Positions 1 to 8,252 are shown, counted from the first letter of the stretch. The stretch is 64,000 nucleotides of DNA from Pseudonocardia abyssalis (GCF_019263705.2 NZ_JADQDK010000001.1:558001-622000), one strand, 5' to 3'. Program-made: numbers and translations. The notes: generated by a model from the letters alone, not told the origin.

Positions 1-135
1 CGATGGGACCGCGCGGAGCGCGCCATCCGCCAGGACCTCCCGATCGCGGTCGGCGGCACCACGGTGCGGTTGCTCGCCGGCGGGATTGTCGTGGTGGGCG
101 CCGGGGTGCTCGTGCTGTTGCTGATCGGTCGCTGA
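1..135 (+). CDS. DUF202 (YidH-like) membrane protein, C-terminal end only
   Basis: The reading frame is open from the window edge and ends in TGA at 133-135. The visible 44 residues begin RWDRAERAIRQDLP and end in one hydrophobic helix (about 22 residues) and GR. This matches the C-terminal half of DUF202/YidH inner-membrane proteins, and the next gene is a second DUF202 protein starting 2 bp later; such tandem pairs are common. The function of the family is unknown. The start lies outside the window. Confidence 0.6.
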   Translation, partial: RWDRAERAIRQDLPIAVGGTTVRLLAGGIVVVGAGVLVLLLIGR

Positions 136-136
136 C

Positions 137-451
137 GTGGTGGTGGCGGCAGCCGCGGGGGAGCGCACCGCGCTCGCCTGGCAGCGCACCGGATGGACCG
201 CGCTCGGCGCAGGGGCGCTGGTCCTGCACGCTGCGCCGGGTGGGCCGGGCGCGGTGGCCGGGGTGATGCTGCTGGTGAGTGGGGTGCTGTGTTCCGCGGT
301 GGTGGCACCGTCGCGGATGCGCAGGCTCCGTGCGGCGTCCATGACCGGCCGTGCGGTAGCGGTGCCGGCCGTGGTGGCGACGGTGACCGCGGTCGTCGTG
401 CTCGTCGGGGTACTGGCGGTGACGACGATGCTTCTCCCGGCCGCTCGGTGA
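137..451 (+). CDS. DUF202 family membrane protein
   Basis: This 104-residue protein has a GTG start. The N-terminal GERTALAWQRTGWTALG matches the DUF202 signature (ER.xLAW.RT), followed by three hydrophobic helices at about residues 22-40, 45-60 and 75-100. It lies directly behind a second DUF202 gene, probably in the same transcript. DUF202 proteins are small inner-membrane proteins without a defined biochemical role. The gene stops 21 bp before the 18-bp palindrome preceding the kinase operon, so it is probably a separate transcription unit. Confidence 0.75.
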   Translation: MVVAAAAGERTALAWQRTGWTALGAGALVLHAAPGGPGAVAGVMLLVSGVLCSAVVAPSRMRRLRAASMTGRAVAVPAVVATVTAVVVLVGVLAVTTMLLPAAR

Positions 452-471
452 GGGGATCGCCCGCGGCCGTA

Positions 472-489
472 GATGAGGAATCGTTCATC
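472..489. promoter_or_regulatory. 18-bp palindromic operator, copy 1
   Basis: GATGAGGAATCGTTCATC. It is an imperfect inverted repeat (GATGAR...YTCATC) related to four other copies in the first 8.3 kb. It covers the first possible ATG (473) of the following kinase frame, so that ATG is unlikely to be the true start. Autoregulation of the two-component pair is inferred. Confidence 0.6.
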
Positions 490-532
490 CAGCGGGCCTC
501 GGGACCCGTCGCACGGGCAGGATGCAGGGACT

Positions 533-2104
533 GTGGTCTACGAGGAGCGAGTGCGGGCCGGTCGGCCGGTTGAGGTCGACCCGCCGGCTCCGACGCATGT
601 CTCCACTCGTGACCTGCGGTCCGCAGGCGAGATTCCCCGCCGCGCCGCAACCGGGCGCCGCAGGCTGGTCGTCCCGGCTCGTCTACGGATCATGGCGTGG
701 CTGGTGCTGTTGCTGCTGGTCGCGCTGGTGACCGTCGTCGTCGTCACCCGTAATCTGCTTGTCGCCGAGGCGGAGAGCGACGCCACTGACGCGTTGAACC
801 AGGAGGCCGAGGAGTTCAAGCAGTTCGCCGCGGCCGGGGTGGACCAGGAGACCGGTGCGCGTTACGAGAACGGCACCGAGCTGCTGGAGCGGCACATCTC
901 CCGGCAGTTCCTCGACGACGACGAGATCGTGCTGGGCATCACCGCCGAGGGCGCGATCGTGCCGCAGCGGGGCCGGGAGGCGATCGCGTTGGCCGAGCGT
1001 GCCAGCCGGTGGCAGCAGATCGTGGCCAACCCCGCGTCGACCGACATCCTGCCCACCCGGGACGGCCGGCTGCGCTGGGTCAAGGTGCCGGTCGTCGACG
1101 ACGTGGGCAACGCCGACGGCACCTTCGTCGTCGCGTATGCGATCGACCGCGAGATCCGCGAGATCGACGAGACGATCCGCACGCTGGTGCTGGTCAGCGC
1201 GATCGGGCTGGTGGTGGCGGCCATCGCGTCGTGGGTGGTGTCCGGGCAGATCCTGGAGCCGGTGAACCTGGTGCGCCGCGCCGCGGCCCGAATCAGCCAC
1301 GACGACCTCACCGAGCGGATCGCTGTGGAGGGCCGCGACGACATCGCGGCCCTGTCCGAGCAGTTCAACGGCATGCTGGACCGGTTGGAGCATGCATTCG
1401 GCGCGCAGCGTCAGTTCCTCGACGACGCCAGCCACGAGCTGCGCACCCCGATCACGATCATCCGCGGGAACCTGGAGTTCGTCGGGGACGACGACCCGGC
1501 CGAGCGCGCCGAGGTGGTGCGGCTGTGCACCGACGAGCTCGACCGGATGGGCCGGATCGTCGAGGACCTGCTGCTGCTGGCGAAGGCTGAACGTCCCGAC
1601 TTCGTCGTCGCCGGGGAGGTGGGCCTGGTCGACCTGACCAGCGACATCTACGCCAAGCTGGGCGCGCTCGGGGACCGGCGCTGGGAGCTGGAGTCGATCG
1701 CCGAGGGCGAGGGTCTCCTCGACGGGCAACGGGTGACCCAGGCGGTCATCCAGCTCGCGCACAACGCCGTCGGCCACACCCGGGCCGGGGACGTCATCCG
1801 CTTCGGGTCGGCGGTGACGGCGGCGGAGGCGTCGTTCTGGGTCGCCGACACCGGCGACGGGGTACGCCCCGAGGACGCCGAGGCCATCTTCCAACGCTTC
1901 TCGCGCGGCTCCGCCGGCGGGGCCCGGGCGAACCACACCGGCGCCGGGCTCGGCCTCACGATCGTCACAGCCATCGCCGAGGGGCACGGCGGGCACGTCG
2001 AGCTGCAGACGACGTATCGCCACGGTGCGCGGTTCTCCCTGCACCTGCCCCAGCCCGCGGGTCACCACGAACGCATCGAGCACAGAGAGGACGACACGGC
2101 GTGA
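533..2104 (+). CDS. sensor histidine kinase (OmpR-partner type)
   Basis: Membrane sensor kinase of about 523 residues from GTG 533. Transmembrane helices lie near residues 54-73 and 216-238 around an extracytoplasmic sensor region of about 140 residues. A HAMP domain (about 239-290), a HisKA box FLDDASHELRTP with the phospho-acceptor His near residue 300, and an HATPase domain (N box around 406, DTGDG near 440, GAGLGLTIV near 470) follow. The open frame extends to ATG 473, but that codon lies inside a predicted operator; GTG 551 with an upstream GAGGAG is another choice. It overlaps the response regulator by 4 bp (GTGA). The predicted regulon (secreted acidic proteins, membrane protease) suggests envelope sensing; the signal is unknown. 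Confidence 0.9.
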   Translation: MVYEERVRAGRPVEVDPPAPTHVSTRDLRSAGEIPRRAATGRRRLVVPARLRIMAWLVLLLLVALVTVVVVTRNLLVAEAESDATDALNQEAEEFKQFAAAGVDQETGARYENGTELLERHISRQFLDDDEIVLGITAEGAIVPQRGREAIALAERASRWQQIVANPASTDILPTRDGRLRWVKVPVVDDVGNADGTFVVAYAIDREIREIDETIRTLVLVSAIGLVVAAIASWVVSGQILEPVNLVRRAAARISHDDLTERIAVEGRDDIAALSEQFNGMLDRLEHAFGAQRQFLDDASHELRTPITIIRGNLEFVGDDDPAERAEVVRLCTDELDRMGRIVEDLLLLAKAERPDFVVAGEVGLVDLTSDIYAKLGALGDRRWELESIAEGEGLLDGQRVTQAVIQLAHNAVGHTRAGDVIRFGSAVTAAEASFWVADTGDGVRPEDAEAIFQRFSRGSAGGARANHTGAGLGLTIVTAIAEGHGGHVELQTTYRHGARFSLHLPQPAGHHERIEHREDDTA

Positions 2105-2766
2105 ACCGCATCCTGATCGCCGAGGACGAGGATCGCATCGCGCGGTTCGTCGACAAGGGCCTGCGCGCCAACGGCTTCCTCACCAGCGTGGTCGCCGACG
2201 GCCACGCCGCGCTCGACCACGCGATGTCCGGGCAGTACCAGCTGATGGTCCTCGACATCGGACTGCCCGGCCGCGACGGATACGCGGTACTGCGTGAGCT
2301 GCGCGAGGCCCGGATCGCGATGCCGGTGGTGATCCTCACCGCACGCGACGGGGTGCGCGACACCGTGGCCGGTCTGGAGGGCGGCGCCGACGACTACATG
2401 ACCAAGCCGTTCCGCTTCGAGGAGCTGTTGGCCCGGGTCCGGCTGCGGCTGCGAAGCGCGCCCGGTAGCGTCGCCGAGCCCACGCTGCTCAGCGTCGACG
2501 GGCTCTCCCTCGACCTGCGGACCCGCCGGGCCCAGACCGACGACCGCCGCACGGTCGACCTGAGCGCGCGGGAGTTCGCCCTGCTGGAGTTGCTGCTACG
2601 CCACCCCGGACAAGTGCTGTCGCGGGAGCAGATGCTCGACCACGTGTGGGGCTTCGACTTCGACCCGGGCTCCAACGTCGTCGACGTCTACATCCGCCAG
2701 CTGCGCCGCAAGATCGGCGCCGAGAAGATCACGACGGTCCGCAGGATGGGGTACCGGTGCGGATGA
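2101..2766 (+). CDS. OmpR/PhoB-family response regulator
   Basis: This 221-residue protein (GTG start) has a receiver domain at 1-120 with acidic pocket ED near 8-11, phospho-acceptor Asp52 (VLDIG) and a MTKPF lysine. A winged-helix DNA-binding domain occupies about 130-221 and ends in VRRMGYRCG. It overlaps the cognate kinase by 4 bp. Five similar 18-bp palindromes upstream of this operon and of neighbouring secreted-protein and protease genes make it the likely owner of that operator; this is inference from proximity. Confidence 0.92.
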   Translation: MNRILIAEDEDRIARFVDKGLRANGFLTSVVADGHAALDHAMSGQYQLMVLDIGLPGRDGYAVLRELREARIAMPVVILTARDGVRDTVAGLEGGADDYMTKPFRFEELLARVRLRLRSAPGSVAEPTLLSVDGLSLDLRTRRAQTDDRRTVDLSAREFALLELLLRHPGQVLSREQMLDHVWGFDFDPGSNVVDVYIRQLRRKIGAEKITTVRRMGYRCG

Positions 2767-2771
2767 GCGAC

Positions 2772-2789
2772 CATGAAGGAACCTTCATC
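2772..2789. promoter_or_regulatory. 18-bp palindromic operator, copy 2
   Basis: CATGAAGGAACCTTCATC. This is the most symmetrical copy: ATGAAGG, two bases, CCTTCAT. It lies 36 bp upstream of the acidic secreted protein gene at 2825. Confidence 0.65.
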
Positions 2790-2824
2790 AGGTTCTCACG
2801 TGCGCTTGCGGGTGGGCGGTCACC

Positions 2825-3589
2825 ATGGAGGTCGTGGAACCGGTGAAGAGCACGATCAGACGACAACGCGGTGTCCTGGCGACCGTCCTGGCTCTCCCGC
2901 TCGTTGCAGGCGCGGCGACCTGGGGCCTTGCCGACGGCTGGTTCGACGCCGGGGCCGCCGTGGTCCAGCCGGCCGACGACACCGCCACGATCGGCGGCGG
3001 CGGAACGGTCCTGGAGCTGGCTGAGCTGCTCACCGGTGTGCCGGCGGCGGTGGGCGCGGTAGCGCCCGCGGAGCTGACCTTCACCCCGGGCATGTCTCCG
3101 TTCACGGCCCCGTCGCCCGGGTCGGAGGCGGCGGGTGGGTCGGGAGCCGAACCCGCCGCCGGAGCCGGTGGTGGTGATCCGGTGGTGCCGGGTGCTGCGG
3201 GCGAGGAGGACGGCGCGACCGAGGACGTCGGTGCAGGCGGGCCCGGCGCCTTCGAGGAGGACCCGGGTTCCGGTGCAGACACCGGCACCGATGCGGACCC
3301 GGGGGAGGGTGCGGACTCGGATGGGGGCACGAGCTCTGACGGGTCCGAAGGTGATGCCGGCGGGTCTGAGGGCGAAGGTGGATTCGAGGGTGATGCAGCC
3401 GCCGAGAGTGATGGCGGTGAGTCCGACGGTGATGCCGGTGATTCTGGTGAGGGCGCGGGTGAGGGCGCTGCCGCTGAGACCAGAGGCGAGGGCGACTCCG
3501 AGGGCAGCGAGCAGCCGCAGAGCGATGCAGCCTCGGACGGCGGTTCGGAGGGTGACGGTGAGGACGGCGCGGAGTCCGAACAGGACTGA
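2825..3589 (+). CDS. secreted or anchored acidic low-complexity protein
   Basis: This 254-residue protein has an N-terminal hydrophobic segment (about residues 15-37, GVLATVLALPLVAGAATWG) that looks like a signal peptide or anchor. A short conserved-looking part to about residue 90 is followed by about 150 residues made almost only of Gly, Ser, Asp, Glu and Ala. GTG 2846 is an alternative start. No enzymatic motif is visible. It follows the two-component operon behind a palindromic operator and is closed by a strong hairpin. A surface filler or a carboxylate-rich metal or polymer binder is possible; no family was recognised. Confidence 0.65.
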   Translation: MEVVEPVKSTIRRQRGVLATVLALPLVAGAATWGLADGWFDAGAAVVQPADDTATIGGGGTVLELAELLTGVPAAVGAVAPAELTFTPGMSPFTAPSPGSEAAGGSGAEPAAGAGGGDPVVPGAAGEEDGATEDVGAGGPGAFEEDPGSGADTGTDADPGEGADSDGGTSSDGSEGDAGGSEGEGGFEGDAAAESDGGESDGDAGDSGEGAGEGAAAETRGEGDSEGSEQPQSDAASDGGSEGDGEDGAESEQD

Positions 3590-3603
3590 CGAGCAGACGT
3601 GAA

Positions 3604-3638
3604 GCGACGCCCGGCCGGGGACACCGGCCGGGCGTCGC
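3604..3638 (+). terminator. hairpin terminator
   Basis: Perfect 15-bp stem (3604-3618 with 3624-3638) and a 5-base loop, 15 bp after the acidic protein gene. There is no U-tract, as is usual for GC-rich actinobacterial terminators. Confidence 0.75.
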
Positions 3639-3683
3639 CGTGTTCGGGCTCGGGCGAGCGTCGCCTCCTGCCCCATGGCCCAT

Positions 3684-3701
3684 CATGAGGAGGCCTTCAT
3701 C
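3684..3701. promoter_or_regulatory. 18-bp palindromic operator, copy 3
   Basis: CATGAGGAGGCCTTCATC, centred about 33 bp before the start of the retropepsin-membrane protein gene. It is less symmetrical than copy 2 but keeps both outer arms (ATGARG / CTTCATC). Confidence 0.6.
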
Positions 3702-3724
3702 GAAGCCGGGGCTCCGCTTCATGT

Positions 3725-4987
3725 GTGGCCCGCAAGCTCGTCGTTGTGAACCGAATCGCCCGCACCCCCGCTGCCATCCAGGTCCTGCTTGCCGTCGGTG
3801 CTCTGCTGGTGCTGGGGCTCAGCGTCCTGCTCACCCCGGACCGTGAGTCGACATCAGGCGCAGGTGCGACGATCGGCGAGCAGGAGCTGGTCCGCATCAC
3901 CGGCCCGAACGGGCGCACCGTCGAAGCGGTCGCCCGCATCGACACCGGGGCGTCCGCGTCGTCGATCGACACCGGCATCGCCGAGGACCTCGGCTTCGAC
4001 CTCGAGGACGCTGAGACGATCACCGTGGCGTCGTCGCTGGGCCGCGAGGAGCGGCCGATCGTGGACGGCGCTCTGCAGATCGCCGGGCAGCCCAAGAGCG
4101 TCCGGTTCTCGGTGACCGACCGCAGCGAGCGGTCCAATCCGGTCCTGCTGGGCCGCTCCGAGCTCACCGGCCTGCAGGTGCAGGTGGGTCAGCAGTTGCT
4201 GACCACCCCCGGCGCCGACCGGGCCCCCTCGACGCTGGCCACCCTGCTCTCGCAGACCCCCGCGCTGGGCCCGCTGCAGCTGCTCGCGCTGCTACCGCTC
4301 GCGGTTCTCGTGGTGGTTTTGCTGCGGGTGTTCGTCGGCGTGCAGACCCTCGGCACATTCTCACCGGTGTTGCTCGCGATCGGCTACACCCAGGCCGGCC
4401 TCGTCGCCGGGGTGGGCCTGACGGTGGTCATCGTCGCCGCCGGGTTCGTCGTGCAGCCCCTGCTGCGACGGTTCCGGCTGCCCCGGGTGGCCCGGCTCGC
4501 GGTGCTCGTCGGGGTCGTGTCGGTGGTGCTCGTCGCCATCACCCAGTTCGCCGGCGGCGGCACCGGAGCGATCTGGGGCACCGCGCTTCCCGTCGTCGTC
4601 ACGGCCGTGATGGTCGAGCGGCTCTGGGAGACCTGGGACCTCGACGGGTGGCGCGACGCGGCCCGCGACGCCGCCGCCACCACCGTGGTCGCGCTGCTCG
4701 TGACCGCACTCATGCTCGCCCCGGTCGTGCGGGACCTCGCGACCGTCGCCCCGCTCACCCTCGCGATCGCCTGCGCGGTGTGGGCCGGGCTCGCCGGCAC
4801 CTACCGAGGCCTGCGGCTCAGCGAGCTGCTCCGGTTCGGCCGGGGTCAGTCCGACGAGATCCCGGGGGGGACCGGCGACGCCACCGTGCGGCTGGCCACC
4901 CCCACCCGCAACGACCTGCCCACCGGCCCGCCGGACATCCCCACGGCCGGCGGCCCCGCCACGACCCGAGAGATGACGAAGCGATGA
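3725..4987 (+). CDS. retropepsin-like aspartic protease fused to a multi-helix membrane domain
   Basis: This 420-residue protein has an N-terminal membrane helix (about 17-37) and then an RimB/retropepsin-like domain (about 50-160) with active-site RIDTGASASS (Asp73-Thr-Gly) and a flap/ILG-like VLLGRSELTG. Six or seven hydrophobic helices follow (about 175-380) and resemble the 7TM module usually fused to inactive transglutaminases. It overlaps the ATP-grasp gene by 4 bp (ATGA). Retropepsin/7TM/ATP-grasp neighbourhoods are a recognised amidoligase theme, thought to add or trim peptide tags outside or at the membrane. GTG 3746 is an alternative start. The substrate is unknown; the neighbouring acidic proteins are candidates. 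Confidence 0.75.
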   Translation: MARKLVVVNRIARTPAAIQVLLAVGALLVLGLSVLLTPDRESTSGAGATIGEQELVRITGPNGRTVEAVARIDTGASASSIDTGIAEDLGFDLEDAETITVASSLGREERPIVDGALQIAGQPKSVRFSVTDRSERSNPVLLGRSELTGLQVQVGQQLLTTPGADRAPSTLATLLSQTPALGPLQLLALLPLAVLVVVLLRVFVGVQTLGTFSPVLLAIGYTQAGLVAGVGLTVVIVAAGFVVQPLLRRFRLPRVARLAVLVGVVSVVLVAITQFAGGGTGAIWGTALPVVVTAVMVERLWETWDLDGWRDAARDAAATTVVALLVTALMLAPVVRDLATVAPLTLAIACAVWAGLAGTYRGLRLSELLRFGRGQSDEIPGGTGDATVRLATPTRNDLPTGPPDIPTAGGPATTREMTKR

Positions 4988-5910
4988 GCATCCTGACCCC
5001 CCTGCGCAGCACCCCGTCCCTGCCCGGCCGCGCGGCTCGCCCGCAGCGTGTACGCCGTTGGGATCGCATCATGGGCCTCAACGCCCGCAACCAGCTGATC
5101 GCCCGTGCGAACCCACCCCAGGCCGTCCGCCTGGTGAACGACAAGGTGGCCACCAAGCGGGTCCTGACCGCGCACGACGTGCCGGTCGCCGACACCCTGC
5201 TGGTCATCGACTCCCGGTGCATGCTCGCCCGCACGGACTGGGCCGCACTGCCGGACTCGTTCGCTCTCAAACCGAGCCAGAGCCTGGGAGGTTCGGGGAT
5301 CCTGCTGGCCGCCCGGCGCAACCCGGCCGGTGACGGGTGGGAATCCGCCTCGGGCCGCCCGATCACCGTCGGCGACGTGCGCGAGCACGTCCGCTGCATC
5401 CTCGACGGCGAGTACTCGCCCCGCGGTGACGACGTCGCTTTCGTCGAACCGCTGATCCGCGCGCACCCCGTGCTGGACGACATGTCGTTCCGCGGGCTGC
5501 CCGACATCCGGGTCATCTGCGTGGACGACCAACCTCTCACCGCGATGCTGCGGCTGCCCACCTCGGCCAGCGGCGGGCGCGCGAACCTGCACCAGAAGGC
5601 CATCGGCGCGTCCGTGGACCTGGCGACCGGGACCGTCGAGCGAGCCTGGATGGGCGGGGACTCGATCGACACCCACCCCGACACCGGCAACCGGCTGACC
5701 GGGCGCCGGGTCCCGCACTGGGAGACGGTGATCGACGCGGCCCGCCGCTGCTCCGCCGCGACCGGCCTGCGCTACCTCGGCGCCGACGTCGTCGTCGACG
5801 CCGACCGCGGACCGATGTTGCTGGAGGTCAACGCCCGGCCCGGCCTGCAGATCCAGAACGTGACCGGGCGCGGGCTGCTCGACATCCTCCCGCCGGACGT
5901 GGCGGCATGA
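4984..5910 (+). CDS. ATP-grasp peptide ligase (alpha-L-glutamate ligase/RimK-like)
   Basis: This 308-residue cytosolic ligase starts at ATG 4984, overlapping the protease stop. ATP-grasp hallmarks are a glycine-rich nucleotide loop (ALKPSQSLGGSGILLA, about 93-110), FVEPLI, and the terminal metal site LLEVNARPGLQIQN (about 284-298). Members of this group (COG0189-related) form amide bonds between a carboxylate and an amino compound through an acyl phosphate. Overlap with both neighbours implies one operon with the protease and the acidic anchored protein. Whether it extends a side chain, tags a protein or makes a free peptide cannot be read from sequence. Confidence 0.8.
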   Translation: MSILTPLRSTPSLPGRAARPQRVRRWDRIMGLNARNQLIARANPPQAVRLVNDKVATKRVLTAHDVPVADTLLVIDSRCMLARTDWAALPDSFALKPSQSLGGSGILLAARRNPAGDGWESASGRPITVGDVREHVRCILDGEYSPRGDDVAFVEPLIRAHPVLDDMSFRGLPDIRVICVDDQPLTAMLRLPTSASGGRANLHQKAIGASVDLATGTVERAWMGGDSIDTHPDTGNRLTGRRVPHWETVIDAARRCSAATGLRYLGADVVVDADRGPMLLEVNARPGLQIQNVTGRGLLDILPPDVAA

Positions 5911-6476
5911 CCTGGCAACCGGAGAACGGGTGGCCGTGGCTGATCGGGCGCTGGGCCGTCGCGACCGGCGCCGGCGCGGTCCTCGGAGGTGCGCTCTGGT
6001 TCGGTGAACCCGGATCCGACCGGACGCTCGAGCTGGAACCGACCGCCACCCGCGAGGTGGTGCTCGACCCGCAGGAACAAGCCGAGCTGAGCAGCCTCGT
6101 CCCGGACGTCGGGGTCCCGGACGACCCCACCACAGACGTCGACGAGGACGAGCGGTCCCTCGCGGACGACGCCGACCGGTCCGTGTCCGACAAGCCGCCT
6201 CCCGACGACGCGACCGACCGACGCGACACCCTCGGTGACTCCGATGACGGTGACTCCGGCGGCGGTGACCCCGACCGTGGCGAGTCCAGCGACGGCGGCA
6301 CCGGCGAGTCCGACGACGGCCGATCGAGCGGCGCCGACTCCGAAGGGGCGCGGGAGTCCGACAGCGCCGACGCCGACGACACCGACCAGGAACCGGCGGA
6401 TTCCGACACGGACCGGGACTCCGACACCGACCGGGACGGCGAAGACGAGTCCCGTGACGACGAGGAGGGCGACTGA
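5907..6476 (+). CDS. membrane-anchored acidic Asp/Ser/Gly-rich protein
   Basis: This 189-residue protein overlaps the ATP-grasp gene by 4 bp. One N-terminal helix (about residues 8-32) is followed by a region with ELEPTATREVVLDPQEQAEL and then about 110 residues that are mostly Asp, Ser, Gly, Thr and Glu. No domain was recognised. Its position as the last gene of a translationally coupled ligase operon makes it a plausible structural partner or substrate of the ligase/protease pair; this is inference only. Confidence 0.65.
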   Translation: MTWQPENGWPWLIGRWAVATGAGAVLGGALWFGEPGSDRTLELEPTATREVVLDPQEQAELSSLVPDVGVPDDPTTDVDEDERSLADDADRSVSDKPPPDDATDRRDTLGDSDDGDSGGGDPDRGESSDGGTGESDDGRSSGADSEGARESDSADADDTDQEPADSDTDRDSDTDRDGEDESRDDEEGD

Positions 6477-6528
6477 TTCCGTGGACCCCCGACCCCTACC
6501 CGCCACTCGAATCACCCATGGAGGAACA

Positions 6529-7095
6529 ATGTTCACCCGTACACTGCGCACCGCAGCCGTCACCGCGATCGCCCTGCCCCTCGCCGTCGGTCTCGCTCCC
6601 GCAGCCCATGCCGCCGACCTGGAGTGCCGCGGCACGCTCGGCGCGGTCACCGTCGCCGGCAACCTGCTGGTCCCCGACGACTCCACCTGCACCCTCGACG
6701 GGACCACGGTGCTCGGGTCGATCGTCGTCAAGTCCCGGGCCACCCTCGTGGCCACCGGCATCGAGACCAATGGCAGCATCCAGGGGGAGAGCCCGGCCCG
6801 CGTCGACGTGCGCGACTCGCAGCTGGGTAACAGCATCCAGCTCCGCAAGGGCGGGCCGGTGTTCATCTCTGCGACCACGATCACCGGCGACGTCGCGCTG
6901 GAGGAAAACCTCGGCCAGGTCGAGCTGACCGGCAACGACATCGTCGGCAGCGTGCAGGCCAACAAGAACACCGGCGGCCTGGTGATCACCGGCAACGTCG
7001 TCGGCAACGGCCTGCAGTGTCAGGACAACTTTCCGCCGCCCGCCGGCGGCGGCAACGTCGCGAAGCAGAAGCAGGGGCAATGCCTGAACCTGTGA
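6529..7095 (+). CDS. secreted beta-helix-like protein (polymer-forming-type repeats)
   Basis: This 188-residue protein starts at ATG 6529, behind GGAGG. The signal peptide ends near AAHAAD (residues 25-30). The mature part carries a Cys pair (DLECRG, STCTLDG, about 30-55) and a regular series of short hydrophobic strands (GSIVVKS, GSIQGES, NSIQLRK, GDVALEE, GSVQANK), spaced about 20 residues apart. This suggests a right-handed beta helix similar to bactofilin or polymer-forming proteins. It follows the ligase operon by 52 bp and may be co-transcribed. A surface scaffold is the most economical reading; no enzyme motif is seen. Confidence 0.7.
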   Translation: MFTRTLRTAAVTAIALPLAVGLAPAAHAADLECRGTLGAVTVAGNLLVPDDSTCTLDGTTVLGSIVVKSRATLVATGIETNGSIQGESPARVDVRDSQLGNSIQLRKGGPVFISATTITGDVALEENLGQVELTGNDIVGSVQANKNTGGLVITGNVVGNGLQCQDNFPPPAGGGNVAKQKQGQCLNL

Positions 7096-7259
7096 CCGCA
7101 CCGCGCTCCGGCCGGGGTCGCCGAGCATCTGGCGCAGCCGGGCCAAGCATCGAGCCTGGTCGGCCTGATACTGCCCACCGGGCGGTCGAAGCGGCTCGTG
7201 ACCACGGCGCTGTGATTCGTCGAAGTACAGGCCGAGCAGCAGCTCGCGGCGAGTTGCCC

Positions 7260-7484
7260 GATGGCGAGCAACTCGTCGGTGAGCTGCAGCAGGCGTTCGA
7301 GGTCGGCCGGGTGCCGTGCCGCGGCCACCGTGTTGACGGCACCGCCCGAGGCCGCGACCGAGGGGATCTCGTCCGCCGCTTCCGGGGACGGGAGGCCGAT
7401 CAGGACTGCATCGTGGTCCGGGCCATGCTCATCCGGGACAGTGACCGCGATCCCGAACTGGTCGGGTCCGGGCCGCCGCCGCAC
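7260..7484 (-). pseudogene. unrecognised coding relic
   Basis: On the minus strand about 75 codons (starting near QFGIAVTVPDEHGPD and running to LAIGQLAA) have the strong G/C third position of real genes, then the frame degenerates into Cys/Ser/Thr-rich non-coding-like sequence. No start signal, stop or domain was recognised. It is probably the remains of a gene interrupted on both sides. Confidence 0.3.
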
Positions 7485-7507
7485 TGGTACGGCGCACCCG
7501 GCTCCTG

Positions 7508-7896
7508 GTGTGCGACGCGGCAGGCATCGGCAGCGCCTGCGTCCTGACCCGCCGAGCCGGCCGGCGCATCCCGATGCTCGGCTCTGTGATTGCGCTGCCC
7601 GCCGTGGCCGCCGCGCTGCCCTCGCTCGCGCAGGAGGAGGGCGACGACCGCGACCCGCTGCTCGGAGAGTGCGAGGTGGTCCTCGAGCTCAACCCCTGCG
7701 CCCGTGTCTCGGTCGAGAAGATCGACGCCGAGTCGTGGTATCCGCACGCGCTGGACACACTGGGTCGGGGGTGCGTGCAGCAGGTGCTGCGGGACACCGC
7801 GACGCTCGTCGCGGACGGACTTGGCCGCGCCGATCTGACCGTGCGGTCGTCGCCGCCGGTACGAGAGGCGAGGGGGAGGACGGTGAGAGCGACTGA
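7508..7896 (+). pseudogene. hypothetical fragment, frame degraded at the 3' end
   Basis: From GTG 7508 about 115 codons have convincing codon bias. The protein includes GSVIALPAVAAALPSLAQE, GECEVVLELNPCARVSVEKI and CVQQVLRDTATLVADGLG. After about 7860 the frame runs without bias to 8029, through a hairpin; a neighbouring frame stops at 7896. An upstream TGA near 7440 blocks extension. I do not recognise the family. Either a truncated gene or a short real gene with a frameshift near its end; the coordinates are approximate. Confidence 0.35.
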
Positions 7897-7913
7897 CAGC
7901 CAACCTGTGTGCA

Positions 7914-7945
7914 GCGGCCCCGCCCAGGGATCCGGACGGGGCCGC
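7914..7945. terminator. GC hairpin, probable terminator
   Basis: Perfect 9-bp arms GCGGCCCCG / CGGGGCCGC with a 14-base loop. It lies 32 bp beyond the stop of the minus-strand gene at 7978-8190 and just after the plus-strand relic, so it could serve either strand. Confidence 0.5.
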
Positions 7946-7977
7946 GCGGGCTGGGCGCCCGGATCGGCGCTCGGGGG

Positions 7978-8190
7978 TCAGGGCTGGGCGCAGGCGCCGT
8001 CGCCGGCGCAGCCGAGCTGCACGGTCTGATCCGACAGGGGTGTGACTGCTGGCGGACCGGCGGCCAGCAGCGCACCGCCCAGGGCCGTCGCGACGGGCAC
8101 GGCCAGCACGGCCAGGGGCAGGGCCAGCCGGGACCGCAGCGTCCGGCGCACGGGCGGGTGGGACGTCGTCGGACGTGGGTACCGGTTCAT
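7978..8190 (-). CDS. small secreted or anchored protein
   Basis: This 70-residue protein begins at ATG 8190 (MNRYPRPTTSH). A basic N-terminus is followed by a hydrophobic helix (about 18-40, LALPLAVLAVPVATALGGALLA) and a short mature part with two cysteines near the end (LGCAGDGACAQP). It is divergent from the chimeric protease-like gene, and the two share an intergenic region with two 18-bp palindromes. That placement argues it is a real gene of the same regulon. No family was recognised. Confidence 0.5.
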   Translation of the reverse strand: MNRYPRPTTSHPPVRRTLRSRLALPLAVLAVPVATALGGALLAAGPPAVTPLSDQTVQLGCAGDGACAQP

Positions 8191-8234
8191 GGTGTCCACC
8201 GTGGTCTCCGTTGATGAAATGACGGTGCGCACAA

Positions 8235-8252
8235 GATGAAGCCTCGATCATC
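8235..8252. promoter_or_regulatory. 18-bp palindromic operator, copy 4
   Basis: GATGAAGCCTCGATCATC, 45 bp upstream of the minus-strand small secreted gene, with copy 5 at 8267-8284. Paired sites in a divergent promoter region. Confidence 0.55.

Noticed and set aside
2800..3600. Minus-strand Ser/Pro-rich frames opposite the acidic protein
   Set aside because: They mirror the Asp/Glu/Gly repeats; the plus-strand frame has the signal sequence, operator and terminator.
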